Made by a program: the position numbers and the translations under genes
Origin: Bacteroidota bacterium
GTDB lineage: Bacteria; Bacteroidota; Bacteroidia; Flavobacteriales; Schleiferiaceae
Assembly: GCA_003045825.1 (NCBI GenBank)
Contig: PZPA01000010.1
Coordinates: forward strand, 1-36,094
Length of the DNA stretch: 36,094 nucleotides
Reading direction: 5' to 3'
The notes under the pieces: model-generated
The model's database searches: none
Told to the model about the DNA's origin: nothing
Seen by the model: only the letters and a program-made list of their open reading frames with translations
Shown here: positions 7,465 through 16,703 of the stretch, piece by piece
How positions within the stretch are numbered: the first letter of the stretch is position 1
Layout of the letters: the number at the start of each line of letters is the position of its first letter

Positions 7465-9498
7465 ATGCAAAAATACATACTATCCCCTATTCTAGCAGTA
7501 TTTATCCTTCTTTCCGCACCGTTGTTTGGGCAAAAATGTGGCCATGACGTGCTTGAAGAAGAAGTTAAACGACTGTATCCCAACTTAAGTGCGGACGAAG
7601 CTGAATTTATCTCGACGGTGAATTTTGATGCCCCCCACAATACTGAAGCAGTCGTTCATACTATACCTGTGGTGGTGCACATTATCTACGACACGCAAAG
7701 CGACAATATTTCTGACAAGCAGGTTCGTGATGCCATTATAGGCCTGAACGAAGATTACCGGCGTTTAAATGCAGATACTTCAAATACGCGCTCCATTTTT
7801 CAAGGGGTAGCGGCGGATTGTGAGATTGAATTTCAATTGGCAAAATTGGACCCTCAAGGAAACTGTACGACGGCAATTACCCGAACGCAGAGTGCGCTTA
7901 GTGTGGGCGCCAACAATAATGTGAAAGGGCTGATCAGTTGGCCGAATAGCAAATACCTGAATATTTGGGTGGTGAACAGTATTACGCTTTCCGGCAGCAG
8001 CTCGACAGGTACAGTATTAGGATATGCCTACAAGCCCAATCCTGGTCAAAACACGACCTACGATGGGATTGTTATTCGTCACGACCGTATGGGAAGAATT
8101 GGCACAGGTACAAGCTTGGGCAGAACCCTCACCCACGAAGCAGGACATTACCTAGGACTGGACCATCCTTTTAAAGGCGGTTGTTTTGCTGGGGATAATT
8201 GTGCAGATACTCCACCTGTGTTAGAAGCAAGTTATGGTTGTAATACGAATGCAAATACGTGTTCTAACGATAGTCCAAACAAACCCGATATGATCGAGAA
8301 CTACATGGACTACGCAGACGATAACTGTGTGAATCTTTTCACAGACGATCAGCGCGCCATCATGCGTTCAAACCTTGCGAACGTCGCCAGAAGAGGGTAT
8401 TTGATTAGTGCTACGAATGCGCAGACTACCGGGATTGAGCCGGGAATGGCACTGCCGTGTGCACCGCAAGCAAATTTTAAGGCGAATCAAACGGTAATTT
8501 GTAATGGAACTACGGTCCAATTCACTGATATGAGCACCTCTGGAAACGCGACTAATTGGTCGTGGTATTTCCCAGGAGGAACGCCATCAACTTCTACCGC
8601 GCAAAATCCGACAGTCACTTACAGTAATGCATCTGGCAAGACCTTCAAAAATTACGATGTAGGGTTAACAGTAACCAACGCAATTGGGACGACACAATCC
8701 TACATTGATGGCTACATGAGTGTTCATATGCCAAACAGCACCATTTGGGCAAATAACTTCAATTCTGGTTTTGAGTTTAATACTATTCCAAACGGCACTT
8801 GGCATGTAGAAAATTCGGAAGGCGATAATATTAAATGGGAGCGCAATAGCTTTAATAGTTTTGAAGGCGATTTCTCTGTCAAGCTCGATAACTACAACAA
8901 CGAGCCGGATAATACCGATGCTCTGGTCACTAATTTTATCAATGTAAATAGAGCGGCCGCGATGAATTTCAGTTTCCGCTATGCAGTTGCCAGTAAGCCT
9001 GGTTTTGCCATGGATAAGCTCAACGTTAGCGTAAGTCAGGATTGTGGCGAGACTTGGGAAAGTGTACGTACGCTGCTTGGGCCACTGCTTTATGCGGCAA
9101 CAAACAAACCTAATCCTTGGAATCCGACCTCGAGCAGCAATTGGCGTAAGGTAACTGTTGGTTTAGATGATTATATAGGCAATCAGCCCATAATGATCAA
9201 AGTTGAATTCATTTCAGGAGGGGGAAATAATGCCTTCTTGGATGCCTTCAACCTTGACGTTACACTAGATCAGGAAGAGTTGAGCGCCAACAGCATTACT
9301 ATCTTCCCAAATCCAAGCAATGGCCTTTTCCAAGTAGAAGGTCTGCCTGCAGGCACGGCGTACCGCATCTTTAGCATCGACGGCCGTGAGATCCAACAAG
9401 GCACGTTGGCATTGGATGCCAGTCTCCAGGTCAATGCGAGCCCAGGCTATTACATCTTCCAAACCGAAGGCGTTCGCAAACAATTGATCATTCAATAA
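7465..9498 (+). CDS. Secreted M43-type zinc metalloprotease with PKD and T9SS C-terminal domain
   Basis: Extracellular protease of the pappalysin/cytophagalysin (M43) group. From ATG 7465 the product is 677 residues, starting with a clear signal peptide (MQKYILSPILAVFILL...FGQ). The extended zinc motif HEAGHYLGLDH is at 224-234, with the catalytic Glu at 225, and the Met-turn YMDY has its Met at 281. Cysteine-rich segments between them fit disulfides in the extracellular enzyme. A PKD-like domain spans about 330-420, a jelly-roll-like region about 430-600, and the type A T9SS sorting domain begins at FPNPSNG (about 612) and ends in KQLIIQ. A TTG 48 bases upstream in frame gives a longer frame, but would put 16 polar residues ahead of the signal peptide, so I rejected it. 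It is a single gene ending at a strong terminator; substrate unknown. Confidence 0.93.
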   Translation: MQKYILSPILAVFILLSAPLFGQKCGHDVLEEEVKRLYPNLSADEAEFISTVNFDAPHNTEAVVHTIPVVVHIIYDTQSDNISDKQVRDAIIGLNEDYRRLNADTSNTRSIFQGVAADCEIEFQLAKLDPQGNCTTAITRTQSALSVGANNNVKGLISWPNSKYLNIWVVNSITLSGSSSTGTVLGYAYKPNPGQNTTYDGIVIRHDRMGRIGTGTSLGRTLTHEAGHYLGLDHPFKGGCFAGDNCADTPPVLEASYGCNTNANTCSNDSPNKPDMIENYMDYADDNCVNLFTDDQRAIMRSNLANVARRGYLISATNAQTTGIEPGMALPCAPQANFKANQTVICNGTTVQFTDMSTSGNATNWSWYFPGGTPSTSTAQNPTVTYSNASGKTFKNYDVGLTVTNAIGTTQSYIDGYMSVHMPNSTIWANNFNSGFEFNTIPNGTWHVENSEGDNIKWERNSFNSFEGDFSVKLDNYNNEPDNTDALVTNFINVNRAAAMNFSFRYAVASKPGFAMDKLNVSVSQDCGETWESVRTLLGPLLYAATNKPNPWNPTSSSNWRKVTVGLDDYIGNQPIMIKVEFISGGGNNAFLDAFNLDVTLDQEELSANSITIFPNPSNGLFQVEGLPAGTAYRIFSIDGREIQQGTLALDASLQVNASPGYYIFQTEGVRKQLIIQ

Positions 9499-9549
9499 AC
9501 CGCGATCCTTCTCGGCGAAGCCCCCGGCGGAGCCGAAAATTTAAGCATA

Positions 9550-9577
9550 AAAAAGGCGCCCCGTGGGGCGCCTTTTT
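9550..9577. terminator. Bidirectional intrinsic terminator
   Basis: Perfect 13-base stem AAAAAGGCGCCCC (9550-9562) with GGGGCGCCTTTTT (9565-9577). It carries a T-run in both directions and serves the metalloprotease (+) and the convergent propeller gene (-). A second, GC-rich hairpin TCGGC/GCCGA (9512-9516, 9532-9536) lies just before it. Confidence 0.92.
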
Positions 9578-9585
9578 CGTGGGTG

Positions 9586-12500
9586 CTATTTGCGAATTTC
9601 TTCCTCTATGTCGGTAGGAACCATGATGTCCACCGGATGTTCTTCGAGGTATTCCAACAGGCCGTTGTAATCCTCTATGAGGAAGGTCATAACCGTTTGT
9701 GCGGCTTCGTCAGTACGCTTGGATAATTGGTCAAACAACGCTTGCTCATTGCTGCCCCAAGCGCGTGACGAACTCAAGAGCTGCCACAAAGAGCTGCCCC
9801 ATTGGCTCGACCATACCTCCGGCTGTTCGAAATAGCCTTTGGTTTCTTTTTTACCAAACACATGATGCCGGGCAGCCTCCAACGCTTTGGCTGTCGCTTT
9901 CACCGTGTCCACTAAGGCCGAATCAGAAGCATAGGGCTCACGTTTCATTAAAGCTTGAAGGCGCTCGATGTTTTCATTGGCTTGTGCCAACGATTGTACC
10001 GCGAGGTCTAAATCTGCTTCTATGCCTTCGATGGCTTTGAAGGCATCGCGACGCGCTGCCAAATCTTCATCTGTGACCCAAGATTCCATACGGTAATCGT
10101 ATTCAACCTTCAGTTGTTGTGAAGCGGTTTGACCGTCCCAATTCATTGTTACGGTGTAGGTTCCCGGCAATACAGGAGCTCCGCGGCGATCGCTTTGCTC
10201 CTTCTCCTCCTTGCGAACCTTGAACTCGGGGTATTCGGTTCCTTTTTCCCACATTGCCCAGCGCCAGTTCTGTAATCCGGCCTCTTTCACGCCGATGTAT
10301 TGAGTGTAGATGGTATCTCCGGCCTCATCTTGGTAGTCGACACGAAGCTTCTTCTTATTGTCCTCGGCAACCTCAGGTAGGTAGGCCGTCATACGCGCTC
10401 CGAAACGGCGATTTTCACCCCGGAAAGTTGACATACCGGCAAAGCGTACTCCAGGGCTCTGACGACGTTCCCATTGATACGCCGTTGGCGGCTCGAAGAA
10501 CGTTGGCGTGCTGAGGCCATTGCCCGCTGCTAAAACTCTCAACGGCTCGATATCATCGATCACCCAAGCACCGCGCCCAAAGGTCCCTAGGACCAAATCC
10601 TTTTCGCGGGCCTGGAAGGCGAGGTCCATCACTTGGGCCGTCGGTACTGCATCGGTCCATTTGGTGTATGAAGCGCCTCCGTCCACACTGACGTACAATC
10701 CATATTCGCCGCCGACAAAAAGTAGGTTTGGCTCTACTGGATCTTGCCACACACTGAGAATAGGTCCGAAAATATCGCTGTCGTCCACCACACGGGTGAC
10801 CTTCTTGCCAAATTCTTCAATCTTAAACAGGTACGCGCTCCAATTATTTCTGCGGTAGTCGTTCGCTACCACCCAAGCAGTCCCTTTATCGTAATCAGAG
10901 GCACGAATTTGAGGTATCCAAGACCCCTCAGGCAAGCCTTTCAACTTCTTGCTCAAGTCTACCCAATTCGCTCCGCCGTCCATGGTCACGTGCAACTTTC
11001 CGTCGTCAGATCCCGTCCAAATCACATTTTGATCCAGGGCACTCGGCGCAATAGCAAGCAAACACGTGTGGTTTTCCGCACCCGTAACATCGTAGGTCAG
11101 CCCCCCGCTCTCGAGTTGCTTTTGTTTCTCTGGATTGTTCGAGGTCAGGTCAGGGCTAATAATGATCCAATTCTTCCCATTGTCCGTGCTCTTGTGCAAG
11201 AATTGGGAACCGAAGTACAAGCTCGTCTCCGGCGCGTGAGGATCTAGAGCAATAGGTGCATTCCAGTGCCATCGCAAGCGCTCGCCATCTGGGTGTGTAG
11301 GCTTGATGAGTTCCGAATAGCCGGTCTGCGTGTTGACCAAACCGACATTTCCTTCTTGGCTCTGCGCGTAGGCCGCATCCGTACGACCAGGCACGGGCAC
11401 GACATCAAAGCCGTCGCCAAAGAACAGCTCGCTCCACTCCTCGTTTCGAATGCCGTCCACTGTCAAGCTGTACGCCGGACCCATCCAAGAGCCGTTGTCT
11501 TGCATCCCGCCATATACATTGTACGGCAGCTGATCGTCGACGTTGATGTGGTAGAATTGGGCCAAAGGAAGGTTCTCCACAAAGTGCCAAGTCTCTCCAT
11601 AATCGTACGAAATATTCATCCCGCCGTCGTTCCCCTCAATGATGTGTGCCGGATTCGCCGGGTTGATCCACATCGCGTGGTGGTCAGGGTGAATACGATT
11701 ATAAGGGGTGATGGTTTTCCAATTTTTTCCTCCATCATCACTACGCGTCACGTAGGTCCACAAGCTGTACACGCGGTCTGGATTTTGAGGGTCCACTCTT
11801 AAATCCGCATAGTAAAACGGACGGTTTCCCGCTTGCTCACTTTCGGTAACCTTGAACCAATTCTTTCCGCCGTTCGTGCTCTTATACACCCCGTTTTTCT
11901 TTTCTGTCTCGACTAGGGCATAGACGATATTAGAATTGGACGGTGCAATACCTAAGCCAATACGGCCCAGATTCCCTTTCGGCAATCCGTCCTCTTCGCC
12001 CAGCTTCTTCCAATGTTCCCCACCATCGTAGGTGATGAACAAGCCGCCCGATGGACCACCGCTGGTAAAGAACCAAGGCGCTCTGCGGTACTCCCACATA
12101 TTCGCAATCAACTTCTTCGGGTTGTTCGGATCCATCACGAGGTCTCCCGCGCCCGTTTTTCCGTCGATATATAGGCTCTGGGTCCAATTTTTTCCGCCGT
12201 CCGAACTCTTGTACACCCCTCTTGGGCTATCTCCCCAAGCCGACCCAGTGGCACCCACGTAGATCTCATCGGTGTTCGAAGGATTAATTAAAATTCGGTG
12301 AATGGTGCGGGTCTCTTCCAAGCCCAAGCACTCCCAGCTCTGACCTCCGTCGTAGCTTTTGTACAAACCGTAACCACTGGTTTGAGAGTTTCGAGGATTC
12401 CCCTCACCTGTCCCAACATAAATGATGTCCGGATGGGTCGGATCAATAGCGATGGCACCGATCGAAGCTACTTTCTCGTTTTTAAAGAGCGGCGACCAGC

Positions 12501-12744
12501 TCTGCCCGTTATTTGCACTCACCCACAATCCACCACTAGCAGATCCTGCATAGATCGTCGTGGGAATTTGAGGATGCACAGTTATGCAAGTCACACGCCC
12601 ACTCATCCCAGCAGGGCCGATGTTTCGAACGCTGAGCCCATCCATGACTTGTTCCAATGGCGAGGCCTGCTCTTGTGCTTGCACGCCTACAACACAACTC
12701 ATTAGTACGGCTGTAATTAATAGCTTAATTCCTTTATTTTTCAT
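9586..12744 (-). CDS. Secreted BNR/Asp-box beta-propeller protein (VPS10/sortilin-like repeats)
   Basis: Large exported protein of 1052 residues, commonly labelled 'glycosyl hydrolase' or 'VPS10 domain protein' in Bacteroidetes without a proven enzymatic role. After a signal peptide (about 1-24, ending VQA) come at least ten Asp-box motifs of the form S/T-x-D/N-x-G-x-x-W, for example NNGQSW near 80, SYDGGQSW near 130, SSDGGKNW near 180, TYDGGEHW near 238, TNGGKNW near 290 and SDDGGKNW near 335, with further ones near 380 and in the middle third. This predicts two stacked propellers. The last roughly 170 residues look alpha-helical. There is no T9SS sorting domain and no obvious catalytic motif, so it is probably periplasmic or released by another route. 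The first frame codon is TTG (12747), directly followed by ATG 12744, which I use. It looks richer in G+C than its neighbours. Confidence 0.85.
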   Translation of the reverse strand: MKNKGIKLLITAVLMSCVVGVQAQEQASPLEQVMDGLSVRNIGPAGMSGRVTCITVHPQIPTTIYAGSASGGLWVSANNGQSWSPLFKNEKVASIGAIAIDPTHPDIIYVGTGEGNPRNSQTSGYGLYKSYDGGQSWECLGLEETRTIHRILINPSNTDEIYVGATGSAWGDSPRGVYKSSDGGKNWTQSLYIDGKTGAGDLVMDPNNPKKLIANMWEYRRAPWFFTSGGPSGGLFITYDGGEHWKKLGEEDGLPKGNLGRIGLGIAPSNSNIVYALVETEKKNGVYKSTNGGKNWFKVTESEQAGNRPFYYADLRVDPQNPDRVYSLWTYVTRSDDGGKNWKTITPYNRIHPDHHAMWINPANPAHIIEGNDGGMNISYDYGETWHFVENLPLAQFYHINVDDQLPYNVYGGMQDNGSWMGPAYSLTVDGIRNEEWSELFFGDGFDVVPVPGRTDAAYAQSQEGNVGLVNTQTGYSELIKPTHPDGERLRWHWNAPIALDPHAPETSLYFGSQFLHKSTDNGKNWIIISPDLTSNNPEKQKQLESGGLTYDVTGAENHTCLLAIAPSALDQNVIWTGSDDGKLHVTMDGGANWVDLSKKLKGLPEGSWIPQIRASDYDKGTAWVVANDYRRNNWSAYLFKIEEFGKKVTRVVDDSDIFGPILSVWQDPVEPNLLFVGGEYGLYVSVDGGASYTKWTDAVPTAQVMDLAFQAREKDLVLGTFGRGAWVIDDIEPLRVLAAGNGLSTPTFFEPPTAYQWERRQSPGVRFAGMSTFRGENRRFGARMTAYLPEVAEDNKKKLRVDYQDEAGDTIYTQYIGVKEAGLQNWRWAMWEKGTEYPEFKVRKEEKEQSDRRGAPVLPGTYTVTMNWDGQTASQQLKVEYDYRMESWVTDEDLAARRDAFKAIEGIEADLDLAVQSLAQANENIERLQALMKREPYASDSALVDTVKATAKALEAARHHVFGKKETKGYFEQPEVWSSQWGSSLWQLLSSSRAWGSNEQALFDQLSKRTDEAAQTVMTFLIEDYNGLLEYLEEHPVDIMVPTDIEEEIRK

Positions 12745-12904
12745 CAATCCCCGTTATTGTTTCTCGATTATTATTTCAGTCTTCGCACACAAGATGAGCA
12801 TGAAATACACACTCATACCGCGGTGCGATTGGGTTATTTTAGAATTTTGAAAGTAGAAGGTACACATTATTGATTTACCTTTAAGAGGAAAATAAACCCC
12901 TATT

Positions 12905-13468
12905 ATGAAAGCCGTCAAACTGTGGAGCCTGTGCCTCCTTTTCTTTGGATTCTTTAGCAACGTTCAAGCGCAATATCGCGAAGTAGGTCTTGTCACCTCA
13001 GCCTCGATGGGAATTATGTACGGACCCGTATTAGATGCGCGTCCCATCTATAAATGGGGGAAATCCATTTCACGTGTACACACCCTTCGTGCAGAACGTA
13101 CCTACATGAATTACTCTCGCTATCAAGACAATAATTACTTCAGTTTAAGTACCGGATTTTTTACCGGCCAAGAATGGCGTAAACCCATCACCGATCGGCT
13201 GTATTTCTTGCACGGCCCTGAGATAGGTACTTTCTATTCTTCGAGTATAAATTATTCGAACATTGCACCAAGCCTGCGCTATCAGATTGGCGCTTTTTAC
13301 CAAGTTAACGATCACCTTAACATCGCGCTGACCGCTCCAATGTCGATCACCACCTCCTTTGGAAAATCAAACGGCACTTGGAATCAAAGTGCCCTAAGTA
13401 TGGGGCTCTTTAGCGAAAACAATCTATTGATGTTGACGTATTCTTTTGAAAAGCGGGTAAGGAAATAG
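12905..13468 (+). CDS. Exported protein of unknown function, possible small outer-membrane barrel
   Basis: 187 residues. I do not recognise the family. A good signal peptide covers about residues 1-22 (LCLLFFGFFSNVQAQ). The remainder is rich in alternating aromatic/polar stretches such as YFSLSTGFF, DRLYFLHGPEIGTFY, YQIGAFYQV, LNIALTAPMSIT and LLMLTYSFEKR, which suggests an 8- to 10-strand beta barrel in the outer membrane, ending in an aromatic-containing strand. It is divergent from the propeller gene with a 160-base gap and converges on glmS, with four bases between stops. No function can be inferred from these neighbours. Confidence 0.7.
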   Translation: MKAVKLWSLCLLFFGFFSNVQAQYREVGLVTSASMGIMYGPVLDARPIYKWGKSISRVHTLRAERTYMNYSRYQDNNYFSLSTGFFTGQEWRKPITDRLYFLHGPEIGTFYSSSINYSNIAPSLRYQIGAFYQVNDHLNIALTAPMSITTSFGKSNGTWNQSALSMGLFSENNLLMLTYSFEKRVRK

Positions 13469-13472
13469 CTTA

Positions 13473-15317
13473 CTACTCCACCGTAACTGATTTTGCAAGG
13501 TTACGCGGTCTGTCAACATCACATCCGCGCATAACGGCGATGTAGTAACTCAGTAATTGCAAAGGAATCACTGTTAATAATGGGGTTAGGGCCTCTAATG
13601 TTTCCGGGATTTCAATCACGTGGTCAGCACTATTGATGATTTCAGTATCGCCTTCTGTTACAATCGCGATAACCTTTCCTTCACGAGCCTTCACTTCTTG
13701 AACATTACTAACCAATTTCTCATAGTGCCCGTTGTTCGGTGCAACCACAACCACTGGCATATTTTCATCAATCAAAGCAATAGGTCCGTGCTTCATTTCC
13801 GCTGCTGGATAACCCTCAGCATGGATGTAAGAAATCTCTTTCAACTTCAATGCACCTTCTAGAGCGATAGGGAAATTAACACCACGACCTAAATAAAGTG
13901 CATTTGACGCATCTTTATAGAGGCCTGCAATCTCCTCGATATGCTCTTTTGACTCCAGTACTTTCTCTACTTTCTTTGGGATTACACTAAGCTCATTGAT
14001 AAGAGCGCGGTATTCCGAAGTAGAGAATTCGCCACGCATTTTACCCAGCTCAAGAGCCATCATGGTAAGCACCGTTACCTGAGAAGTAAATGCTTTCGTA
14101 GAAGCAACTCCTATTTCTGGGCCAGCATGGGTATAGGCACCTGCGTGCGTTTCGCGAGAGATGGTTGACCCAGGAACATTACATATTCCGAAAACCATCG
14201 CTCCTGCTGCTTTCGCCATTTTGATCGCCGCCAATGTATCCGCGGTCTCTCCACTTTGTGAAATTGCAATGACGATATCGTTCTTGCGGATGATTGGATT
14301 ACGGTAACGGAATTCCGATCCGTACTCTACTTCCACAGGAATTCTGGCAAATTCTTCAAAGAGGTATTCCGCAACCAATGCACTGTGCCAAGAGGTACCA
14401 CAAGCCGTCATGATAATGCGGTCTGCATTTCTAAACTTATCGGCATATTCCTCAAGCCCAGACATTTTTATCATGCCTTGTTCCGGCAAAAGGCGACCGC
14501 GGAAGGTATCGTAGATCGCACGTGGCTGCTCGTAGATCTCCTTCATCATGAAGTAGTCATAACCGCCTTTTTCAATGCTTTCAAGATTCATCTGAAGCGC
14601 GTGAATAGTCGGGCGAACCGACGCGTCACTTTCAATCATTCGGACTGTAATTTCACCTTGTGCAGTGATGCAAGCCATCTCACCGTCTTCCAGGTATATG
14701 GCATCTTTAGTGTACTCCAAGAATGGGGTGGCGTCTGAACCTATGAATTTTTCGTTCACACCTAAGCCAATCACGAGCGGTGATCCTAGTTTCGCAACAA
14801 CAATCTCTTCGGGACGATTCTTGTCATAAATACATATGGCGTAGGCACCAATAACTTGAGTCAATGCTATTCGAACAGCCTTGCGAAGTTTACAACCTTC
14901 TTCTTTCTGAACGTATTCAATGAAATTCACTAGAACTTCGGTATCCGTTTCGCTGTGGAACGAATAACCCTTGCCTTTGAGTAAATCCTTTAAGCTCTGG
15001 TAGTTTTCTATAATACCGTTGTGGACCAAAACAAGGTCACCGGAATTACTAATATGCGGATGCGCATTTTCGTCTGAAGGCTGACCGTGTGTGGCCCAGC
15101 GTGTATGTGCAATGCCGGTAGAGCCGGAAGTGTCGTTTGCGAGCGCATGCTCTTCCATGGCAACAACCATTCCCTGCTTTTTATAAACAGCAATCTCTCC
15201 GTTTTGCGCTAAAGCAACGCCTGAACTGTCATATCCACGGTACTCAAGACGTTTGAGTCCGTTCACGAGAATGGGGAACGCTTTTCTGTCCCCAATATAT
15301 CCTACAATGCCACACAT
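13473..15317 (-). CDS. glmS: Glutamine--fructose-6-phosphate aminotransferase (isomerizing)
   Basis: Makes glucosamine-6-phosphate from fructose-6-phosphate and glutamine, the entry step to peptidoglycan and LPS amino sugars. The product is 614 residues, close to E. coli GlmS. The N-terminal glutaminase domain begins MCGIVGYIG, with Cys2 as nucleophile after Met removal, and continues to about 225 with the HTRWATHG motif near 72-79. Two SIS sugar-isomerase domains follow (TACGTSWHSALVAEYL near 305, SQSGETADT near 352, then the second from about 460), and the end DRPRNLAKSVTVE is the conserved C-terminal tail forming the ammonia channel. It is the last gene of the operon with the DUF4270 and GT5-like genes, 45 bases after the former. 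Confidence 0.98.
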   Translation of the reverse strand: MCGIVGYIGDRKAFPILVNGLKRLEYRGYDSSGVALAQNGEIAVYKKQGMVVAMEEHALANDTSGSTGIAHTRWATHGQPSDENAHPHISNSGDLVLVHNGIIENYQSLKDLLKGKGYSFHSETDTEVLVNFIEYVQKEEGCKLRKAVRIALTQVIGAYAICIYDKNRPEEIVVAKLGSPLVIGLGVNEKFIGSDATPFLEYTKDAIYLEDGEMACITAQGEITVRMIESDASVRPTIHALQMNLESIEKGGYDYFMMKEIYEQPRAIYDTFRGRLLPEQGMIKMSGLEEYADKFRNADRIIMTACGTSWHSALVAEYLFEEFARIPVEVEYGSEFRYRNPIIRKNDIVIAISQSGETADTLAAIKMAKAAGAMVFGICNVPGSTISRETHAGAYTHAGPEIGVASTKAFTSQVTVLTMMALELGKMRGEFSTSEYRALINELSVIPKKVEKVLESKEHIEEIAGLYKDASNALYLGRGVNFPIALEGALKLKEISYIHAEGYPAAEMKHGPIALIDENMPVVVVAPNNGHYEKLVSNVQEVKAREGKVIAIVTEGDTEIINSADHVIEIPETLEALTPLLTVIPLQLLSYYIAVMRGCDVDRPRNLAKSVTVE

Positions 15318-15362
15318 AGCGGGTTAGTTTAAAAGTTTGGTGGGGCTAAAATAAGCGTTTTA

Positions 15363-16703
15363 CTACTCCGATTTCGTGTAGTAGACGTTAAATTCTACCG
15401 GAATAGTTGGGTGAAGACCACCGCCAAGAACAACGCGTGCCGCACTAGAATTAGAACTGGCAGGCGTAAGAATGACGGGGAAAATCTTTTCTTTTTCGTT
15501 CACGAAGTCATGTACCATCCGCGTCACATTAAAACGGTAACGGAATTCACGTAAATCTGCCCGATTAACGGCGCCACCTGCAGGATTAATGGGGTTCGTA
15601 TAATCTTTAATTAACGCTTGAGATGAATCTAAGTCTTGAAGAATCAGTAACGTGTTGGGCAGGGTATATGGTGAGGCCGTGCCTTGTAAGACGTGCGCAA
15701 TGATTTCAGCACGGTTGATGCTGTATCCTTTGCCTATCAATGTATCTAAGCCTGGGAATTCTAAAATAGTACGCGCCCCACCTGCACCTTGGGAATACGT
15801 GAGCACCTCACCGTTTAGGGTATCCTGCATGTCGATACCAAAATCTGCCGTCGTAAAGTCGTTTTCGTAGGAATTAAAGGATAGTCCTGGATCACCAAAA
15901 TTCTGGCCAAAAGTCATAGTGAAGAGCTTTGGAACGGTGTCTTGCGCTCCAGTATGGTAGAATAATTGAATCAAACTACCAGAAGCGGTGAGGTTAAAAA
16001 AGGACAATGCGCTGGTTCCCGTTCCTGCATCTCTGAAGTGTAATCCAGGTACAGACGCCACGAAACTTTCATTGTCAATGAGGTAATCCTCTCCAGCTAT
16101 AGCCGCATCGAAGAGCTTTTCTTGAAAGAAGGAAGGATCTAGGTCGAAAGTGAGGTAACCAACACTAGTATCAATGCCATTAAATACAGGAACACTTGGG
16201 TCAATCATTAGCGTAGTATCCATAATAGATGGACCCATTACTCGCATAGTATTGCTGTAATAGTTGATGGTATCTGACATGGGCTCGATAACCGGTAAGA
16301 CCTCAAGATGTATGGAATCTCCACGAAGGCCGTACGTATTCTGGTAAGCCAAACGAACTTTTACAGAATCACATACCGTGCTGTCTCCGAAATCTGGTGA
16401 TAGCTTTGATAGAAGTAGACGGGTCGTAAATGCAGCGTTGAGTTTTCCAAAAATAGGATCATTGAGATTTCCTAAAGCAACAGAAACAGGGTTTTTGGTG
16501 GTAATACTATCCCAATTCGTCGTGTAGGAGACGACATTAAAGGACAATTTTTCTCCTAATTCCGGACGGTCTTCAATGAATTTTCCAGCACCAATTTCAC
16601 CGTTGCTTTTTTCGCAACTGCTGCTTAGCAGGGCCAGCCCAACGAGGACTAGTAATCCTAATAGGGTCTTATTCAACGTCCTCTTCAACCAAAAGCGATT
16701 CAT
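15363..16703 (-). CDS. DUF4270-type lipoprotein
   Basis: 446 residues from the ATG at 16703. The N-terminus is a lipoprotein signal: a positively charged start, the hydrophobic stretch LLGLLVLVGLALL, then SSSC, with the Cys at about residue 31. The mature part resembles the DUF4270 family of Bacteroidetes, with ...IGAGKFIEDRP..., repeated 'SYTTNWDSITTKNPVSVALGNL' type beta-rich text and a C-terminal GLHPTIPVEFNVYYT. The function of the family is unknown. Upstream in-frame ATGs at 16718 and 16751 exist but extend ahead of the signal peptide. The chosen start overlaps the end of the GT5-like gene by 35 bases in another frame, implying translational coupling, and glmS follows 45 bases later. Confidence 0.8.
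   Translation of the reverse strand: MNRFWLKRTLNKTLLGLLVLVGLALLSSSCEKSNGEIGAGKFIEDRPELGEKLSFNVVSYTTNWDSITTKNPVSVALGNLNDPIFGKLNAAFTTRLLLSKLSPDFGDSTVCDSVKVRLAYQNTYGLRGDSIHLEVLPVIEPMSDTINYYSNTMRVMGPSIMDTTLMIDPSVPVFNGIDTSVGYLTFDLDPSFFQEKLFDAAIAGEDYLIDNESFVASVPGLHFRDAGTGTSALSFFNLTASGSLIQLFYHTGAQDTVPKLFTMTFGQNFGDPGLSFNSYENDFTTADFGIDMQDTLNGEVLTYSQGAGGARTILEFPGLDTLIGKGYSINRAEIIAHVLQGTASPYTLPNTLLILQDLDSSQALIKDYTNPINPAGGAVNRADLREFRYRFNVTRMVHDFVNEKEKIFPVILTPASSNSSAARVVLGGGLHPTIPVEFNVYYTKSE

Noticed and set aside
9512-9536. GC-rich hairpin just after the metalloprotease as a separate terminator
   Set aside because: The five-base outer stem is followed by an A-rich, not T-rich, stretch on the plus strand; the perfect hairpin at 9550-9577 explains termination.
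10744-11802. Long open frames (167 and 178 codons) on the plus strand opposite the propeller gene
   Set aside because: They lie wholly antisense to a convincing 1052-residue protein with repeated motifs, show no recognisable domain, and are expected in G+C-rich antisense frames.
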